Of a DNA stretch of 61,700 nucleotides, positions 8,443 through 19,587 are shown in pieces. Within the stretch, counting starts at the first letter, position 1, and every line of letters starts with the position of its first letter. Location: contig JAGXLI010000002.1 in NCBI GenBank assembly GCA_018334755.1, forward strand, positions 1-61,700, read 5' to 3'. A program made the position numbers and the translations under genes. The notes beneath the pieces are model-generated. The model had not been told where the DNA came from and did no database searches. It saw nothing but the letters and a program-made list of their open reading frames with translations. Source of the DNA: Thermoplasmatota archaeon (GTDB lineage: Archaea; Thermoplasmatota; Thermoplasmata; Halarchaeoplasmatales; Halarchaeoplasmataceae).

Positions 8443-8516
8443 GGACGCGACGGGATTCGAACCCGTGCTGTCTGCCTTAGAAGGGCAGCGCCATGTCCAG
8501 GCTAGGCCACGCGCCC
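8443..8516 (-). tRNA. tRNA-Arg (anticodon TCT)
   Basis: The minus strand folds into a 74-base cloverleaf. The acceptor stem is GGGCGCG with CGCGTCC (one G-T pair). The D stem is GCC/GGC. The anticodon stem is CTGCC/GGCAG with loop CTTCTAA, giving anticodon TCT, which reads AGA. The T stem is ACGGG/CCCGT with loop TTCGAAT. No intron is needed and no CCA is encoded. It lies downstream of gyrBA on the same strand. A broken copy of its 5' end lies between it and gyrA. Confidence 0.96.
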
Positions 8517-8554
8517 ATTTTGTTGGAAATGTTTGTAAGGGGACTAAGGTGATA

Positions 8555-8649
8555 ATGTCCAGGCTATATTAAAGGGCATTGTTCTTTATGGCCTTTAATG
8601 TGAGGGGAGGATGTCCTTTTTCATCTTCCCCGCTAGGCCACGCGCCCAT
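8555..8649 (-). repeat. partial copy of the tRNA-Arg 5' end, split by a 65-bp two-hairpin insert
   Basis: Bases 8555-8566 repeat tRNA-region bases 8493-8504 exactly (12 bp). Bases 8632-8649 repeat 8501-8518 exactly (18 bp). The two pieces share the four bases GCTA, so together they make a 26-bp copy of the tRNA 5' end with a GCTA duplication on each side of 8567-8631. The insert forms two hairpins, each with an 8-base loop and one mismatch. Their arms are TTAAAGGGCAT/ATGGCCTTTAA and GGGGAGGATG/CATCTTCCCC. A small inserted element with target duplication fits; coincidence of the four bases is possible. Confidence 0.65.
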
Positions 8650-8708
8650 AACTGGATATCGATCAATCTGGTTACTCTCAATCCATAGCAAGATAAGAGT
8701 TTTTCGAT

Positions 8709-11192
8709 TCACTCATCTTCTTCGACTATCTCTTTCTCTTCTTCTTCACCGATTACTTTAGACATTGCGTTGAACTTATCTCCCTCTTTGAGCTCCATCG
8801 TCTTGACGCCCATTGTGTTCCTTCCCTGCTTGCTTATATCATCCACGAGGGTCCTGATTATCATCCCTTTCTTGCTGACCAGGATTATCTCCTGGTCTTC
8901 TCCTTCCTCGACCCTTCTAACGCAGACCACTTTACCGTTCCTATCTCTGATATTCATTGTGATCACTCCTTTGGCTCCGCGGTTAGTTTTCCTGTAATTC
9001 TCGACGTCACAGCGCTTTCCGTATCCCTTCTCTGTTAAAGTCAATACGGTGTCGTCCTCTTCAACCAAAGTCATGCTGACGACTTCATCATCATCTTCTA
9101 ACCTCGCTCCTTTCACCCCCATCGTATAGCGCCCGGTCGGTCTAACATCTTCTTCGTCGAACCTGATCGCCTGGCCGTTCTTCGTGGCGAGCATGATCTC
9201 TTTCGAGCCGTCAGAAAGCTTAGTATCCACGAGTTCATCTCCCTCGCGCAATTTAATAGCCCAGATACCTGTAACTCTAGGATTGCTATATTCCGCGAGC
9301 GAGGTCCTCTTGATCTTGCCTTTCTTCGTCGAGAACAGCAGATATTCATCCTCGCTGAACTCACTGACCGGTATCAGGTCCTCTATCTTCTCGTCGTCAT
9401 CTAACCTGGGCAACATATTCACTATGGGTCTGCCTTTGGAACGACGACTGCCTTTCGGTAATTTATAAGCCTTGAGCCAGTAAACCCTGCCTTTGTTAGT
9501 GAAGAACAGGAGGTAATCATGCGAATTCGTGATGAAGAGATCGACCACATGGTCTTCCTCCTTGGTATCCATGCCTATCAATCCGACGCCGCCTCTTCTC
9601 TGCTTTCTGTAAGTCTCCACGGGCAGCCTCTTGATGTAGCCTTTATGGGTCAGAGTGATGACTAGATCCTCCTCGGGTATGAGATCTTCGGTTTCAACCT
9701 CGACCGCATCCTTGTTTATCTCTGTCCTTCTTTCGTCGCCGTACTTCTCAGCAAGTTCATCCAATTCACCTTTTATTATCTTGAGTATCCTTTCCCTGTT
9801 ACCCAGGATCTCTTTGTACTCTTTTATCTCTTCCTGCTTCTCTTCGTACTCATCCTGCAGTTTTTCTCTCTCTAATCCAGTTAACCTCCTAAGACGCATA
9901 TCGAGGATCGCCGTTGCCTGCTTATCGCTCAATAAAAATTCCGATGTCAATTTTTCTTTAGCCTGGGACTGTTCTTCTGAAGAGCGGATTATCTTGATGA
10001 CTTTGTCCAGATTATCTAAAGCGGTCAAGAGTCCTTCGAGTATATGGGCTCTATCTTGAGCTTTATCTAAATCGTATTTCGTCCTCCGGGTTATCACGTC
10101 TACTCTATGATCGATGTAGTGCTGTAAAGTCTCCTTCAGATCGAGGATCTCCGGCTCATCATCTACCAGAGCGAGGTTTATGACTCCAAAAGTAACTTCC
10201 ATCTGGGTGTGTTTGAAGAGCTTATTCAATGCGACGTCGGGGATCACCCCTCTCTTCAGGTCGATGACGACCCTCACTCCCTCTCTGTCAGATTCGTCTC
10301 TAAGGTCAGATATCTCGGTGATGACGTCATCTTTAACCAGTTTGGCTATGCTTTCTACAAGTTTAGCCTTGTTGACCTGGTAAGGTACCTCGGTGATAAC
10401 GATCCGGCTTCTGTTCCCTCCAAGGTCTTCGATCTTCGTTTTAGCTCTTATCTTTATCTTCCCTCTTCCTTCTTTGTAAGCGTTATACACGCCGTTGTAG
10501 CCGTGGATTATGCCTCCAGTTGGGAAATCAGGTGCGGGCAGTTCTTCCATCAGATCAACAATTTCAGCCTCCGGCTCATCTATCAATAACTTTATAGCCC
10601 GGACGAGTTCGTTCAGATTGTGCGGGGGTATGTTAGTGGACATGCCGACCGCTATGCCGCTGGCACCGTTAAGTAGGAGATTGGGCAGCTTGGCCGGAAG
10701 TACTTCCGGTTCTTCTAGAGCGCCGTCATAATTATCTCTGAATTCAACAGTATCTTTTTTCAGGTCTTCCATCATCTCCTCGGCGATCTCATCCAAACGC
10801 GCCTCGGTGTATCGCATCGCGGCGGGCTCGTCACCGTCCAAGGAGCCAAAATTACCCTGGCCGTCGGCGAGAGGATAACGCAGAGAAAAATCCTGAGCCA
10901 TCCTTACGAGGGCGTCATAAACGGCCTGATCTCCGTGAGGATGATATTTACCGAGAACGTCACCGACCACCCTCGCTGACTTCTTATGCGATTTATCCGA
11001 GGTCAGGCCCTCCTGCTTCATCGAGTAAAGTATACGTCTATGAACCGGTTTTAGCCCGTCTCTAACGTCCGGTAAGGCCCTACCTACGATCACGCTCATC
11101 GCGTAATTTATGTAAGAATCCTCCATCTCTTCTTCTAGATGTTTGGTATAAACTTCATCCGCCATCGTCGTTTCTTCTGCTGGTTCTGCCAT
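8709..11192 (-). CDS. gyrA: DNA gyrase subunit A
   Basis: This is the breakage-reunion subunit of DNA gyrase (type IIA topoisomerase), 827 residues. The catalytic tyrosine lies in [10 protein letters not shown] (Tyr128). The winged-helix [12 protein letters not shown] block precedes it. The C-terminal half holds the beta-pinwheel with repeated [15 protein letters not shown] and [14 protein letters not shown] blades. The GyrA box reads QRRGGVG, with Val where the usual motif has Lys or Arg. I choose ATG 11192 because GAGGTGAT precedes it by 4 bases; GTG 11201 overlaps that site. It follows gyrB with a 10-base gap, so both subunits come from one mRNA and assemble as A2B2. In archaea gyrase is an acquisition from bacteria. 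Confidence 0.97.
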   Translation of the reverse strand: MAEPAEETTMADEVYTKHLEEEMEDSYINYAMSVIVGRALPDVRDGLKPVHRRILYSMKQEGLTSDKSHKKSARVVGDVLGKYHPHGDQAVYDALVRMAQDFSLRYPLADGQGNFGSLDGDEPAAMRYTEARLDEIAEEMMEDLKKDTVEFRDNYDGALEEPEVLPAKLPNLLLNGASGIAVGMSTNIPPHNLNELVRAIKLLIDEPEAEIVDLMEELPAPDFPTGGIIHGYNGVYNAYKEGRGKIKIRAKTKIEDLGGNRSRIVITEVPYQVNKAKLVESIAKLVKDDVITEISDLRDESDREGVRVVIDLKRGVIPDVALNKLFKHTQMEVTFGVINLALVDDEPEILDLKETLQHYIDHRVDVITRRTKYDLDKAQDRAHILEGLLTALDNLDKVIKIIRSSEEQSQAKEKLTSEFLLSDKQATAILDMRLRRLTGLEREKLQDEYEEKQEEIKEYKEILGNRERILKIIKGELDELAEKYGDERRTEINKDAVEVETEDLIPEEDLVITLTHKGYIKRLPVETYRKQRRGGVGLIGMDTKEEDHVVDLFITNSHDYLLFFTNKGRVYWLKAYKLPKGSRRSKGRPIVNMLPRLDDDEKIEDLIPVSEFSEDEYLLFSTKKGKIKRTSLAEYSNPRVTGIWAIKLREGDELVDTKLSDGSKEIMLATKNGQAIRFDEEDVRPTGRYTMGVKGARLEDDDEVVSMTLVEEDDTVLTLTEKGYGKRCDVENYRKTNRGAKGVITMNIRDRNGKVVCVRRVEEGEDQEIILVSKKGMIIRTLVDDISKQGRNTMGVKTMELKEGDKFNAMSKVIGEEEEKEIVEEDE

Positions 11193-11202
11193 ATCTATCA
11201 CC

Positions 11203-13137
<1,935 letters not shown>

Positions 13138-13320
13138 CTACCTTTCTCTACAAATATGTCTCTCATAAATGTCCTATTTCGAGTGCATCCCTGCCGACTC
13201 GATAGCAAAACTCAGGGGCATAATATGACATATCCTCGGAGTATATTAATCTTTCCACCCCTGGGTATAAAAAGGGAAGTAGGAATATGATGTGGGGCGA
13301 GCGATTTATTATTTCTCATC

Positions 13321-13602
13321 TCACATCATTTCTTTTAGGGCTTTATCTATCTGTTTTTGGTAAAGGTGATCGAAAAACAGTCCGGCACCTATGAGAGGAA
13401 AAGCTAACCATGTAAGTATAGGCACGGAAAAAAGGAAACTTAGCAGTAACAATACAGATGCAGTACCGGCCATCACGTAAGGCATCCAACCTTCAAACCC
13501 GCGGGAAAAGCTGACCTTCTTCATCTCCTCCTCACAGTAGGGGCATTTCCTCTTTTTTTGGGATATCTCCTTACAATCAGCACAGATATAGCGGTCGGTC
13601 AT
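13321..13602 (-). CDS. small zinc-ribbon membrane protein
   Basis: This 93-residue protein starts with an N-terminal zinc ribbon made by two CxxC knuckles (ICADCKE and CPYCEEE). Two hydrophobic segments follow at about 42-60 and 65-80 (AGTASVLLLLSFLFSV and LTWLAFPLIGAGLFF), then a charged tail. No specific family is recognised. It begins 8 bases after the stop of the large beta-helix protein gene, so the two are probably co-transcribed. The zinc ribbon would face the cytoplasm if the tail is also inside. Function is unknown. Confidence 0.82.
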   Translation of the reverse strand: MTDRYICADCKEISQKKRKCPYCEEEMKKVSFSRGFEGWMPYVMAGTASVLLLLSFLFSVPILTWLAFPLIGAGLFFDHLYQKQIDKALKEMM

Positions 13603-13610
13603 ATTTTCAT

Positions 13611-16600
13611 CTACGATCCTTCATCTTTTTTCTCTAGAGTTACAAGATCTCTCGGTCTTTTCCTTTTGGTTCCTAAGCTCTTGCGCTTTCTAAGCGCAAC
13701 CAGTAGGATCATCAGGGTGGCGACTCCGATAACACCCATGAAAAGATAGATAGGATCATCGTCCAGCTGATCTAAAATGACTTCTCCGGACTCAGTGCCC
13801 GAGAACTTTCCGGTTTCGGGTTCTTCGAGCCGCTCATCTTTGATCTTATATTCAAATTCTATATCATCTGGATCTTCGACAAGTTCGACAGTGAAATTGT
13901 AACGTCCATCCTCTCCTTTCTCCAGCCTTTTCTCTCCGTCTTTCCAAGAAAGGACGACGGTGACGTCGTTAACATAGTCGCCTTCTACATCTTTGACCGG
14001 ACCTACAGTTATGGTATAACTTTTTGGAAGTTCTACCAAGACGGAAAAGTTAGCTTCACCCTTATTACCGACAGAATCCACGGCCCTTACATAGAACTTG
14101 GTCAGACCATCCTCCAATCCGGTGAAAGTGTAATTTTCATAATCTTTTACATCCGTCCATTCTTCCCCACCAATCCTGACTTCATAATGATCTACAGCGC
14201 TGATCTCATCCGTTCCATTCCACTCCATCTCCACAGAACTGCTGTGGATTATATCGCCTTCGCCTGGAGAAAGTATCTCTATATCTGGTGGTGTATCGTC
14301 GAGGGTGAAATTAACGCTGTCCGTCTCACTGTTTCCACCTTCATCGATCGCTCTGACCTCCAATTTTTTAAACCCGTCTTCGACGTTTTCGAAAGTGTAA
14401 GAAGTCTCGGATTCGACTTCGATCCATTCCTCGTTATCGATCCTGACTTCATAAAAGCTTATCTTACCCCGGTTATCGTCTCCGCTCCATTCTACGGTAA
14501 CGGAATCTCCGGCCAATAATTCTTCCTCCATAGGGGTCAAGATCTCTACCTCTGGCGGGACCGTATCGACTTCGAAAGTTGCATTCTCAGACGCTACGTT
14601 TTCAAGGACGTCAAGCGCTCTCACTTCGACTGTATACTCTCCGTCCTCCAGCCCAGTAAACTCATAACTCGTCTCGGTCCCGAGATTTATCCATCTATGA
14701 CCTTTAAGTCTGACTTCGTAATAATCTATCTCGGAAACTTCATCTTCCGCTTCCCACTCTGCCGTAACTGACTCCTCGCCTATCGTATCTCCCTCTTCAG
14801 GTGATTTTATCTGAAGGTCCGGGGGCGTAGTATCTATGGAAAAGTTAACATGAGCGGATTTATTATTACCGGCTTTATCGTATGCTCGCACTTCCACCGT
14901 GTGGGCGCCGTCCTGCAGGTCGCTGAGGTTACAGCTCTCGGCTTCTCCTTCATATTCCAATCCTCCATCGAGCATGACTTCATAGTAACCTATACCACTG
15001 ACTTCATCGCTGCCGTCCCACTCTACAGTTATATTCTCCTTGTCGAGAGTCTGCCCCTCTTCTGGAGAACTTATATCTACTTCAGGGTCGCTCACATCGA
15101 CGGTGAAAGAATTGGTATTCACGGACCGGTTTCCGTTTCCATCTTTTACTTTCACACTGAACTCATGAACGCCTTCTTCTAGATCTTCCAGTTCGTACTC
15201 GTCGTTTTGTTCAACATCTTCCCATCCACCGTTATCTAACTTTACTTCGTACCACAGAGTATCGGTGAAGCGGTACATGCCGGTCCAATTCGCGGTGATA
15301 TCGGTCTTGGGTATGAAATCACCCTCTTCGGGGTTGTCGATCCTTACATGCGGCGTGGGAACAGGCTTCGTCAAAGGATACTCGTCCGTGACCGTTTCGC
15401 CCTCGTAGGGAGTATCGGCTATGCCGTCAGAGCCGTATCGGTCCTGGTCAGGTCCATAGTATTCATCCTTTCCCTCATACCCCGACCAGTAGTTGCCGCC
15501 GGAGGGATATCCATCGGTCCACTGATTGACACCGAGGTCCATGGGCTCGGCCATGTTATTTATGAAGTTGTTGTGATAGATCAAGTTGTTAGAGGCCAAC
15601 ATCAGGGAGACCGGATAGAGGAAGTTCATGGTGAATTTATTACGGGTTACGATGTTATCGGAAGAACTAGACAGATCTAGACCTTGAGCCGCACCGGAGA
15701 TGGTATTGTGAGTGATACTGTTATTATCCGAGAAACCCAACTGGATGCCAATGCTTCCTTCGTTCAAGTCCTGCCCTTCTATCTCCACATCCGTACAGTT
15801 GGCCAATATTATCTGACCGGATCCCTTCGGGACAGTGCCGCCTTCCCTGTTTTTCCAGTACCGCACGGGCTTGCCATTCACAGTGTTGTTCAATGTTATG
15901 GTATGTGTATTCCAGTCGGACTCGAAGATGCCCTGTATCATCATACCTCCGTTCTTCATGGTATTGTTATCCACGAAGTTACTCTCGGAGACGAAAAAGA
16001 CGATGCTGTATGGATTGAACAGATTGTTCTCTATATGATTTTCAGTGACGACATTATCTCTAGGTGAGATTAGGGGGGCGGAAATAGATGCCTCCCCATA
16101 TGGAATTGGAATCGGTAAAAGATCCGTGTTCAGAGGTATGCCTATGTAAACACCAAAAGTGCTCCCAGACACGCTGTTGTTAGTGATCTTATTATTGTTA
16201 GAGAAGGGACCTAGATAAATCCCGTACTCGCTCCCAGATACGTGATTATCTAAGATCTCATTATCTTCAGAGGGGGTAAGAGATAAAATCTGCGTATCAA
16301 GTGAGATACCGCGCGCCTCGTTAGCGATCATCTCATTCTTGATTATGCTGTTACCGCTGGACTGCCAGTTCTGTATCCCGATCGTGTTGTTCGAAACTTT
16401 GTTCTTCACTATCTGATTACCGTCTGAAACTGTAAGGTTCATGCCTGCTTTATGGTTTCCAACGGCATCGTTTCTTTCAATGACGTTAGCTTCAGAAGAG
16501 GACAGAAAAAGACCATAAGTGTTTTTAGATACGGTGTTCCCGACCAAACTGTTTTCATCGCTATCCGTTAAGTATATCCCGATCTCGCTCTCAAAGATGG

Positions 16601-17201
16601 TATTATTCTCAAGGCGCCCGTTTATCGTGTTGTTCAAGTACAATCCACTGTTTTGAAATCCATCGGTCGTGTTCCCACTCGCGTTGTAGATCTGACAATC
16701 CTTAACGACAAAATGATCGGTCACGTTACCCATATAGATGCCGTAACCGGAGACATTTCCATTGATCTCGTAACCCTCGATGAGGTAGGGATTTTCACTC
16801 GTACCGTTACCGGTCCAATTTTCCTGGTTGGCCTGATCGGAAAGATCGGTATCGTTATCGATCCAGATTGGATCATGATTTACATAGTCTTGGGCAAGAG
16901 CGTACGAAGCTCTTTCCTCCGACTTGAAAGAAGTTCGTTTCTCCTTGTTCAAACGCTGCGGGGCGCTCTCTAAGCGTTCTTTGATCGACTTTACTTTCTT
17001 TTTTAGCTGTTCAATATCTCTGAGAGATATATCTCTTTTTTCTTTTGAGTCCTCACCTTCGATTTGCCGGCCGACTGAGTTTATACTTTCCTCTGCTGAG
17101 TTCTGTTCCAAGGTTTGTGACGAAGCAGCAGCTGCGGTGAAAGTGCTGATAAAGAGCAGTGCTATCGTAAAAAAGAGGCATGATTTCCTTTTCCATTCCA
17201 T
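13611..17201 (-). CDS. secreted right-handed beta-helix (NosD/CASH) protein with five Ig-like repeats and C-terminal membrane anchor
   Basis: The protein has 1196 residues. A signal peptide (WKRKSCLFFTIALLFISTF) is followed by a long parallel beta-helix (about 130-610) with repeated N-x-I-x-x-N turns such as NGRLENNTIFESEIGIYL and SDNNSITHNTISG. Five Ig/FnIII-like repeats of about 85 residues follow, each with YYEVRLDG, then EGVHEFSVKVKDGNGN-type strands and TPPDIEILSP linkers. A further beta domain and a C-terminal transmembrane helix (IYLFMGVIGVATLMILLVAL) with a basic tail complete it. CASH domains bind or act on polysaccharides. This one would sit outside the cell, tethered. TTTAATATATATAG near 17240 and GAGGG before the ATG support the start. 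Confidence 0.9.
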   Translation of the reverse strand: MEWKRKSCLFFTIALLFISTFTAAAASSQTLEQNSAEESINSVGRQIEGEDSKEKRDISLRDIEQLKKKVKSIKERLESAPQRLNKEKRTSFKSEERASYALAQDYVNHDPIWIDNDTDLSDQANQENWTGNGTSENPYLIEGYEINGNVSGYGIYMGNVTDHFVVKDCQIYNASGNTTDGFQNSGLYLNNTINGRLENNTIFESEIGIYLTDSDENSLVGNTVSKNTYGLFLSSSEANVIERNDAVGNHKAGMNLTVSDGNQIVKNKVSNNTIGIQNWQSSGNSIIKNEMIANEARGISLDTQILSLTPSEDNEILDNHVSGSEYGIYLGPFSNNNKITNNSVSGSTFGVYIGIPLNTDLLPIPIPYGEASISAPLISPRDNVVTENHIENNLFNPYSIVFFVSESNFVDNNTMKNGGMMIQGIFESDWNTHTITLNNTVNGKPVRYWKNREGGTVPKGSGQIILANCTDVEIEGQDLNEGSIGIQLGFSDNNSITHNTISGAAQGLDLSSSSDNIVTRNKFTMNFLYPVSLMLASNNLIYHNNFINNMAEPMDLGVNQWTDGYPSGGNYWSGYEGKDEYYGPDQDRYGSDGIADTPYEGETVTDEYPLTKPVPTPHVRIDNPEEGDFIPKTDITANWTGMYRFTDTLWYEVKLDNGGWEDVEQNDEYELEDLEEGVHEFSVKVKDGNGNRSVNTNSFTVDVSDPEVDISSPEEGQTLDKENITVEWDGSDEVSGIGYYEVMLDGGLEYEGEAESCNLSDLQDGAHTVEVRAYDKAGNNKSAHVNFSIDTTPPDLQIKSPEEGDTIGEESVTAEWEAEDEVSEIDYYEVRLKGHRWINLGTETSYEFTGLEDGEYTVEVRALDVLENVASENATFEVDTVPPEVEILTPMEEELLAGDSVTVEWSGDDNRGKISFYEVRIDNEEWIEVESETSYTFENVEDGFKKLEVRAIDEGGNSETDSVNFTLDDTPPDIEILSPGEGDIIHSSSVEMEWNGTDEISAVDHYEVRIGGEEWTDVKDYENYTFTGLEDGLTKFYVRAVDSVGNKGEANFSVLVELPKSYTITVGPVKDVEGDYVNDVTVVLSWKDGEKRLEKGEDGRYNFTVELVEDPDDIEFEYKIKDERLEEPETGKFSGTESGEVILDQLDDDPIYLFMGVIGVATLMILLVALRKRKSLGTKRKRPRDLVTLEKKDEGS

Positions 17202-17342
17202 TATATCCCTCTACTATCGAGTTCAAAAACCTAGTCTATATATATTAAAGCTTCGGATTTTATGCTTACGTTTTTTCTTATCTTTCACAATCTAAGGAAA
17301 TATTTTTATCGTAAACCTAAATTGGAGAACACGGTGCTAGAG

Positions 17343-18839
17343 ATGAGCGAGAGAAGGATATTTGAGCATCCTATTTTGGATTTCGATAGGGGGGATGAAT
17401 TTTATTTCGATTTTGAAGGAGAGAAAGTAAAAGCATACGAAGGAGAAACCGTTGCTTCTGCACTTTACGCTGACGGTCTTAGAAAGTTCACTGAAAGTAA
17501 AAAATTGGAACGACCGAGGGGTTTCTTCTGCGCCATCGGTAAATGCTCGTCCTGCATAATGTCGGTGGATGGAAGACCTCACGTCAGGACGTGTGTCACT
17601 CAAGCAGAAGAAGGCATGGAGGTGAAAAGGCACGGCTCCAAGCCGAAATTTCCAGAGGTAGATATAGGAAGAGGAAAGGAGAGAAAAGAGAAAAAAATAG
17701 AGATAGCGGTCATCGGAGGGGGACCTGCAGGTCTGATGGCGGCCATAGTTTCCGCGAGGAACGGCGCCGACGTTCACCTCTTCGACGAGGGAGACGATCT
17801 AGGCGGACAATTGGTGAAACAGACGCACCAGTTCTTCGGCAGTCACGAAGAAGATGCGGGGACAAGGGGCATAGAGATCGGTAAAGAACTGGTCGAGGAA
17901 GCTAGAGACGTCGGGGTCAATATACACACAGAAACGAAAGTTTTAGGCTACTACGAAGAGAAGAAGATAACCGTCGAAGAGGAAGGACGTTTAACCATTT
18001 ACGATACAGAGGGTATAGTTTACGCGGGTGGAGCTATCGAGAATTACCTCTCATTCGAGAACAACGATCTCCCGGGCGTTTACGGGGCGGGCGGAGTACA
18101 GACCCTGATGAACGAGGAAGGTATCGTTCCAGGCGACAAAGTACTGATGGTCGGTTCTGGAAATGTTGGAGTGATCGTGAGCTATCAGTTACTTCAGGCC
18201 GGTGTCGACGTGGTAGAGGTTATAGAGGCTCTACCGGAGATAGGCGGTTATCAGGTCCACGCATCCAAGATAAGAAGAGCCGGGGTCCCTATCAGTACTG
18301 CACATACTATCAAGAAAGCGATCGGTGAAGAAAAAGTAGAAGGCGCGGTCGTTCAAAAGATCGACGAGAATTGGGAGCCAGTTGAAGGAACTGAAAGGGA
18401 AGTAGAATGCGACGTGATCTGTTTAGCTGTAGGTCTGAGTCCTGACACTGGCTTCCTCAGGCAGGCGGACTGCGAGATGGAGTACATCGGAGAACTAGGC
18501 GGTTATGTACCTCTGAGAACGGAAGATATGATGACGACGAGAAGAGGTATTTATGTGGCGGGAGACGCCGCCGGGATCGAAGAGGCGACCGTCGCGGCAT
18601 TGGAAGGAAAGATCGCGGGCGCCGCATTATTCGAAGATCTGAGAGAGGAAACGGAAGATACTAGGAAGTCCAAAGAAGAAGCTAAAGAAGGACTCGTCCC
18701 CGTTGTACTGTCGATGAGGAGGTGTGCGGATGATTGGGGACTTCGTCCCATCCTCCTCAATCACAAAAAAGGTGATCTGCGGATGAGCAGGATTAGCATC
18801 CTTCCATCCTCGTTCACAAAAGGGGTGAACTGCGGATGA
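17343..18839 (+). CDS. pdhA: alpha subunit of a dye-linked proline/amine dehydrogenase complex (2Fe-2S plus FAD/NAD oxidoreductase)
   Basis: The protein has 498 residues from ATG 17343. The N-terminal about 100 residues form an HcnA/SoxA-type 2Fe-2S domain (CAIGKCSSC then RTC). Next is a two-dinucleotide-domain oxidoreductase with IAVIGGGPAGLMAA (FAD) and VLMVGSGNVGVIVSY (second nucleotide), and GIYVAGDAAGIEEA near the end. Gene order with the next three genes matches the Pyrococcus horikoshii pdhA-pdhF-pdhX-pdhB complex that oxidises L-proline. Related complexes use hydroxyproline, sarcosine or octopine, so the substrate is open. The last about 45 residues are encoded by decayed 53-bp tandem repeats and are probably an added tail. 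It overlaps the next gene by ATGA. Confidence 0.9.
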   Translation: MSERRIFEHPILDFDRGDEFYFDFEGEKVKAYEGETVASALYADGLRKFTESKKLERPRGFFCAIGKCSSCIMSVDGRPHVRTCVTQAEEGMEVKRHGSKPKFPEVDIGRGKERKEKKIEIAVIGGGPAGLMAAIVSARNGADVHLFDEGDDLGGQLVKQTHQFFGSHEEDAGTRGIEIGKELVEEARDVGVNIHTETKVLGYYEEKKITVEEEGRLTIYDTEGIVYAGGAIENYLSFENNDLPGVYGAGGVQTLMNEEGIVPGDKVLMVGSGNVGVIVSYQLLQAGVDVVEVIEALPEIGGYQVHASKIRRAGVPISTAHTIKKAIGEEKVEGAVVQKIDENWEPVEGTEREVECDVICLAVGLSPDTGFLRQADCEMEYIGELGGYVPLRTEDMMTTRRGIYVAGDAAGIEEATVAALEGKIAGAALFEDLREETEDTRKSKEEAKEGLVPVVLSMRRCADDWGLRPILLNHKKGDLRMSRISILPSSFTKGVNCG

Positions 18840-18884
18840 GCAGGTATGAAAGAACGGGTGTGGTCAAAAAAGACGATCTACAGA
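18726..18884 (+). repeat. decayed 53-bp tandem repeat at the pdhA/pdhF junction
   Basis: The anchor GCGGATGA occurs at 18726, 18779 and 18832, exactly 53 bases apart. The first two full units agree at about 70 percent of positions. In the second and third units GCGGATGAGCAGG is identical and is preceded by an AAAGGTGA/GGGGTGA ribosome site. The unit thus copied the start region of the ferredoxin gene into the end of pdhA. As 53 is not a multiple of three, each unit changes frame, and pdhA now ends in the third. The third unit diverges after about 13 bases, so the right limit is approximate. Confidence 0.7.
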
Positions 18885-19312
18885 TTCCTGACGAAGAGCG
18901 ACTCGAAGAGGGGCCAGTGGTGGTCATGGAATGTGTAGAAAACATACCGTGTAATCCATGCGTCGAAGCCTGTTCGTTCGGTGCTGTCGAGATGGAAGAG
19001 ATCACCGATACGCCGGATGTGGATTTCGATACCTGCACGGGCTGTGGTCTCTGCGTTACCGAGTGCCCTGGCCTAGCTATCTTCGTCATCGACTGCAGTT
19101 ACAGCGAGGAGAAGTGTGTGGTGACGGTCCCGTACGAGTATTTGTCCATTCCAGATGAAGGCGACGAAGTCATGGCATTAGATAAGAAAGGTGAAAAGGT
19201 CGAAAAAGCGGAAGTCACCAGTGTAAGAAAATCCGGAAAGACCTACGCAATTACTTTAGAAGTGGACAAAGAGAACGTTTGGAACGTGAGAGGGTTGGAG
19301 GTGATAGAATGA
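18836..19312 (+). CDS. pdhF: ferredoxin-like 4Fe-4S subunit of the dehydrogenase complex
   Basis: The product has 158 residues. Cysteine motifs CNPCVEAC (about 40-46) and CTGCGLCVTECP (about 63-74) give a two-cluster or one-and-a-half-cluster ferredoxin fold. A beta-rich C-terminal domain follows (about 95-158). It would move electrons between the flavin subunits, as the gamma subunit does in the Pyrococcus complex. Its ATG overlaps the pdhA stop as ATGA, and GGGGTGA precedes it by 6 bases. Its own stop overlaps the next start in the same way, so the subunits are made in step. The family is firm; cluster number is inferred from spacing. Confidence 0.88.
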   Translation: MSRYERTGVVKKDDLQIPDEERLEEGPVVVMECVENIPCNPCVEACSFGAVEMEEITDTPDVDFDTCTGCGLCVTECPGLAIFVIDCSYSEEKCVVTVPYEYLSIPDEGDEVMALDKKGEKVEKAEVTSVRKSGKTYAITLEVDKENVWNVRGLEVIE

Positions 19313-19587
19313 CTACCGTGGTCTGCAGGTGTGAAGATATCACTGAAGAAGATATAGTCGAAGCGATAGAGAAAGGTTACGACGAACTTGAAAAATTAAA
19401 GAGGCATTTAAGGCTTGGAATGGGACCATGCCAGGGTAAAACTTGTCTGCCTTTAGCGAGAAGAATTTTAGGTAGAGAAACGGGCAAGAGCGTGGAAGAG
19501 ATGGGCGATCCCACTTCAAGACCACCTTCGCAGCCCGTATCCTTCAGTTTACTAGCTTCCCTAGAGGAGAGTGAGGTTGATGAGTGA
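19309..19587 (+). CDS. pdhX: BFD-like 2Fe-2S subunit of the dehydrogenase complex
   Basis: This 92-residue protein begins MTTVVCRCEDITEEDI and has a second pair GPCQGKTC, the four-cysteine CxC...CxxxxC pattern of the bacterioferritin-associated ferredoxin (Fer2_BFD) domain found in HcnA/SoxA complexes. The helix DIVEAIEKGYDELEKLK lies between the pairs. It corresponds to the small delta subunit of the Pyrococcus proline dehydrogenase complex. The start is fixed by the ATGA overlap with pdhF. The C-terminal PTSRPPSQP segment is typical of this family and probably wraps around a partner. It overlaps the beta-subunit gene by 8 bases. Confidence 0.9.
   Translation: MTTVVCRCEDITEEDIVEAIEKGYDELEKLKRHLRLGMGPCQGKTCLPLARRILGRETGKSVEEMGDPTSRPPSQPVSFSLLASLEESEVDE

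Noticed and set aside
8555-8649. Split tRNA 5' half as found in Nanoarchaeum or Caldivirga.
   Set aside because: An intact tRNA-Arg(TCT) lies beside it, the copied part ends in the D arm, and the GCTA duplication fits an insertion better.
17262-17342. N-terminal extension of the dehydrogenase alpha subunit from ATG 17262.
   Set aside because: The segment overlaps the promoter region (an AAATATTTTTATC box near 17298-17310) and the family start aligns with ATG 17343.
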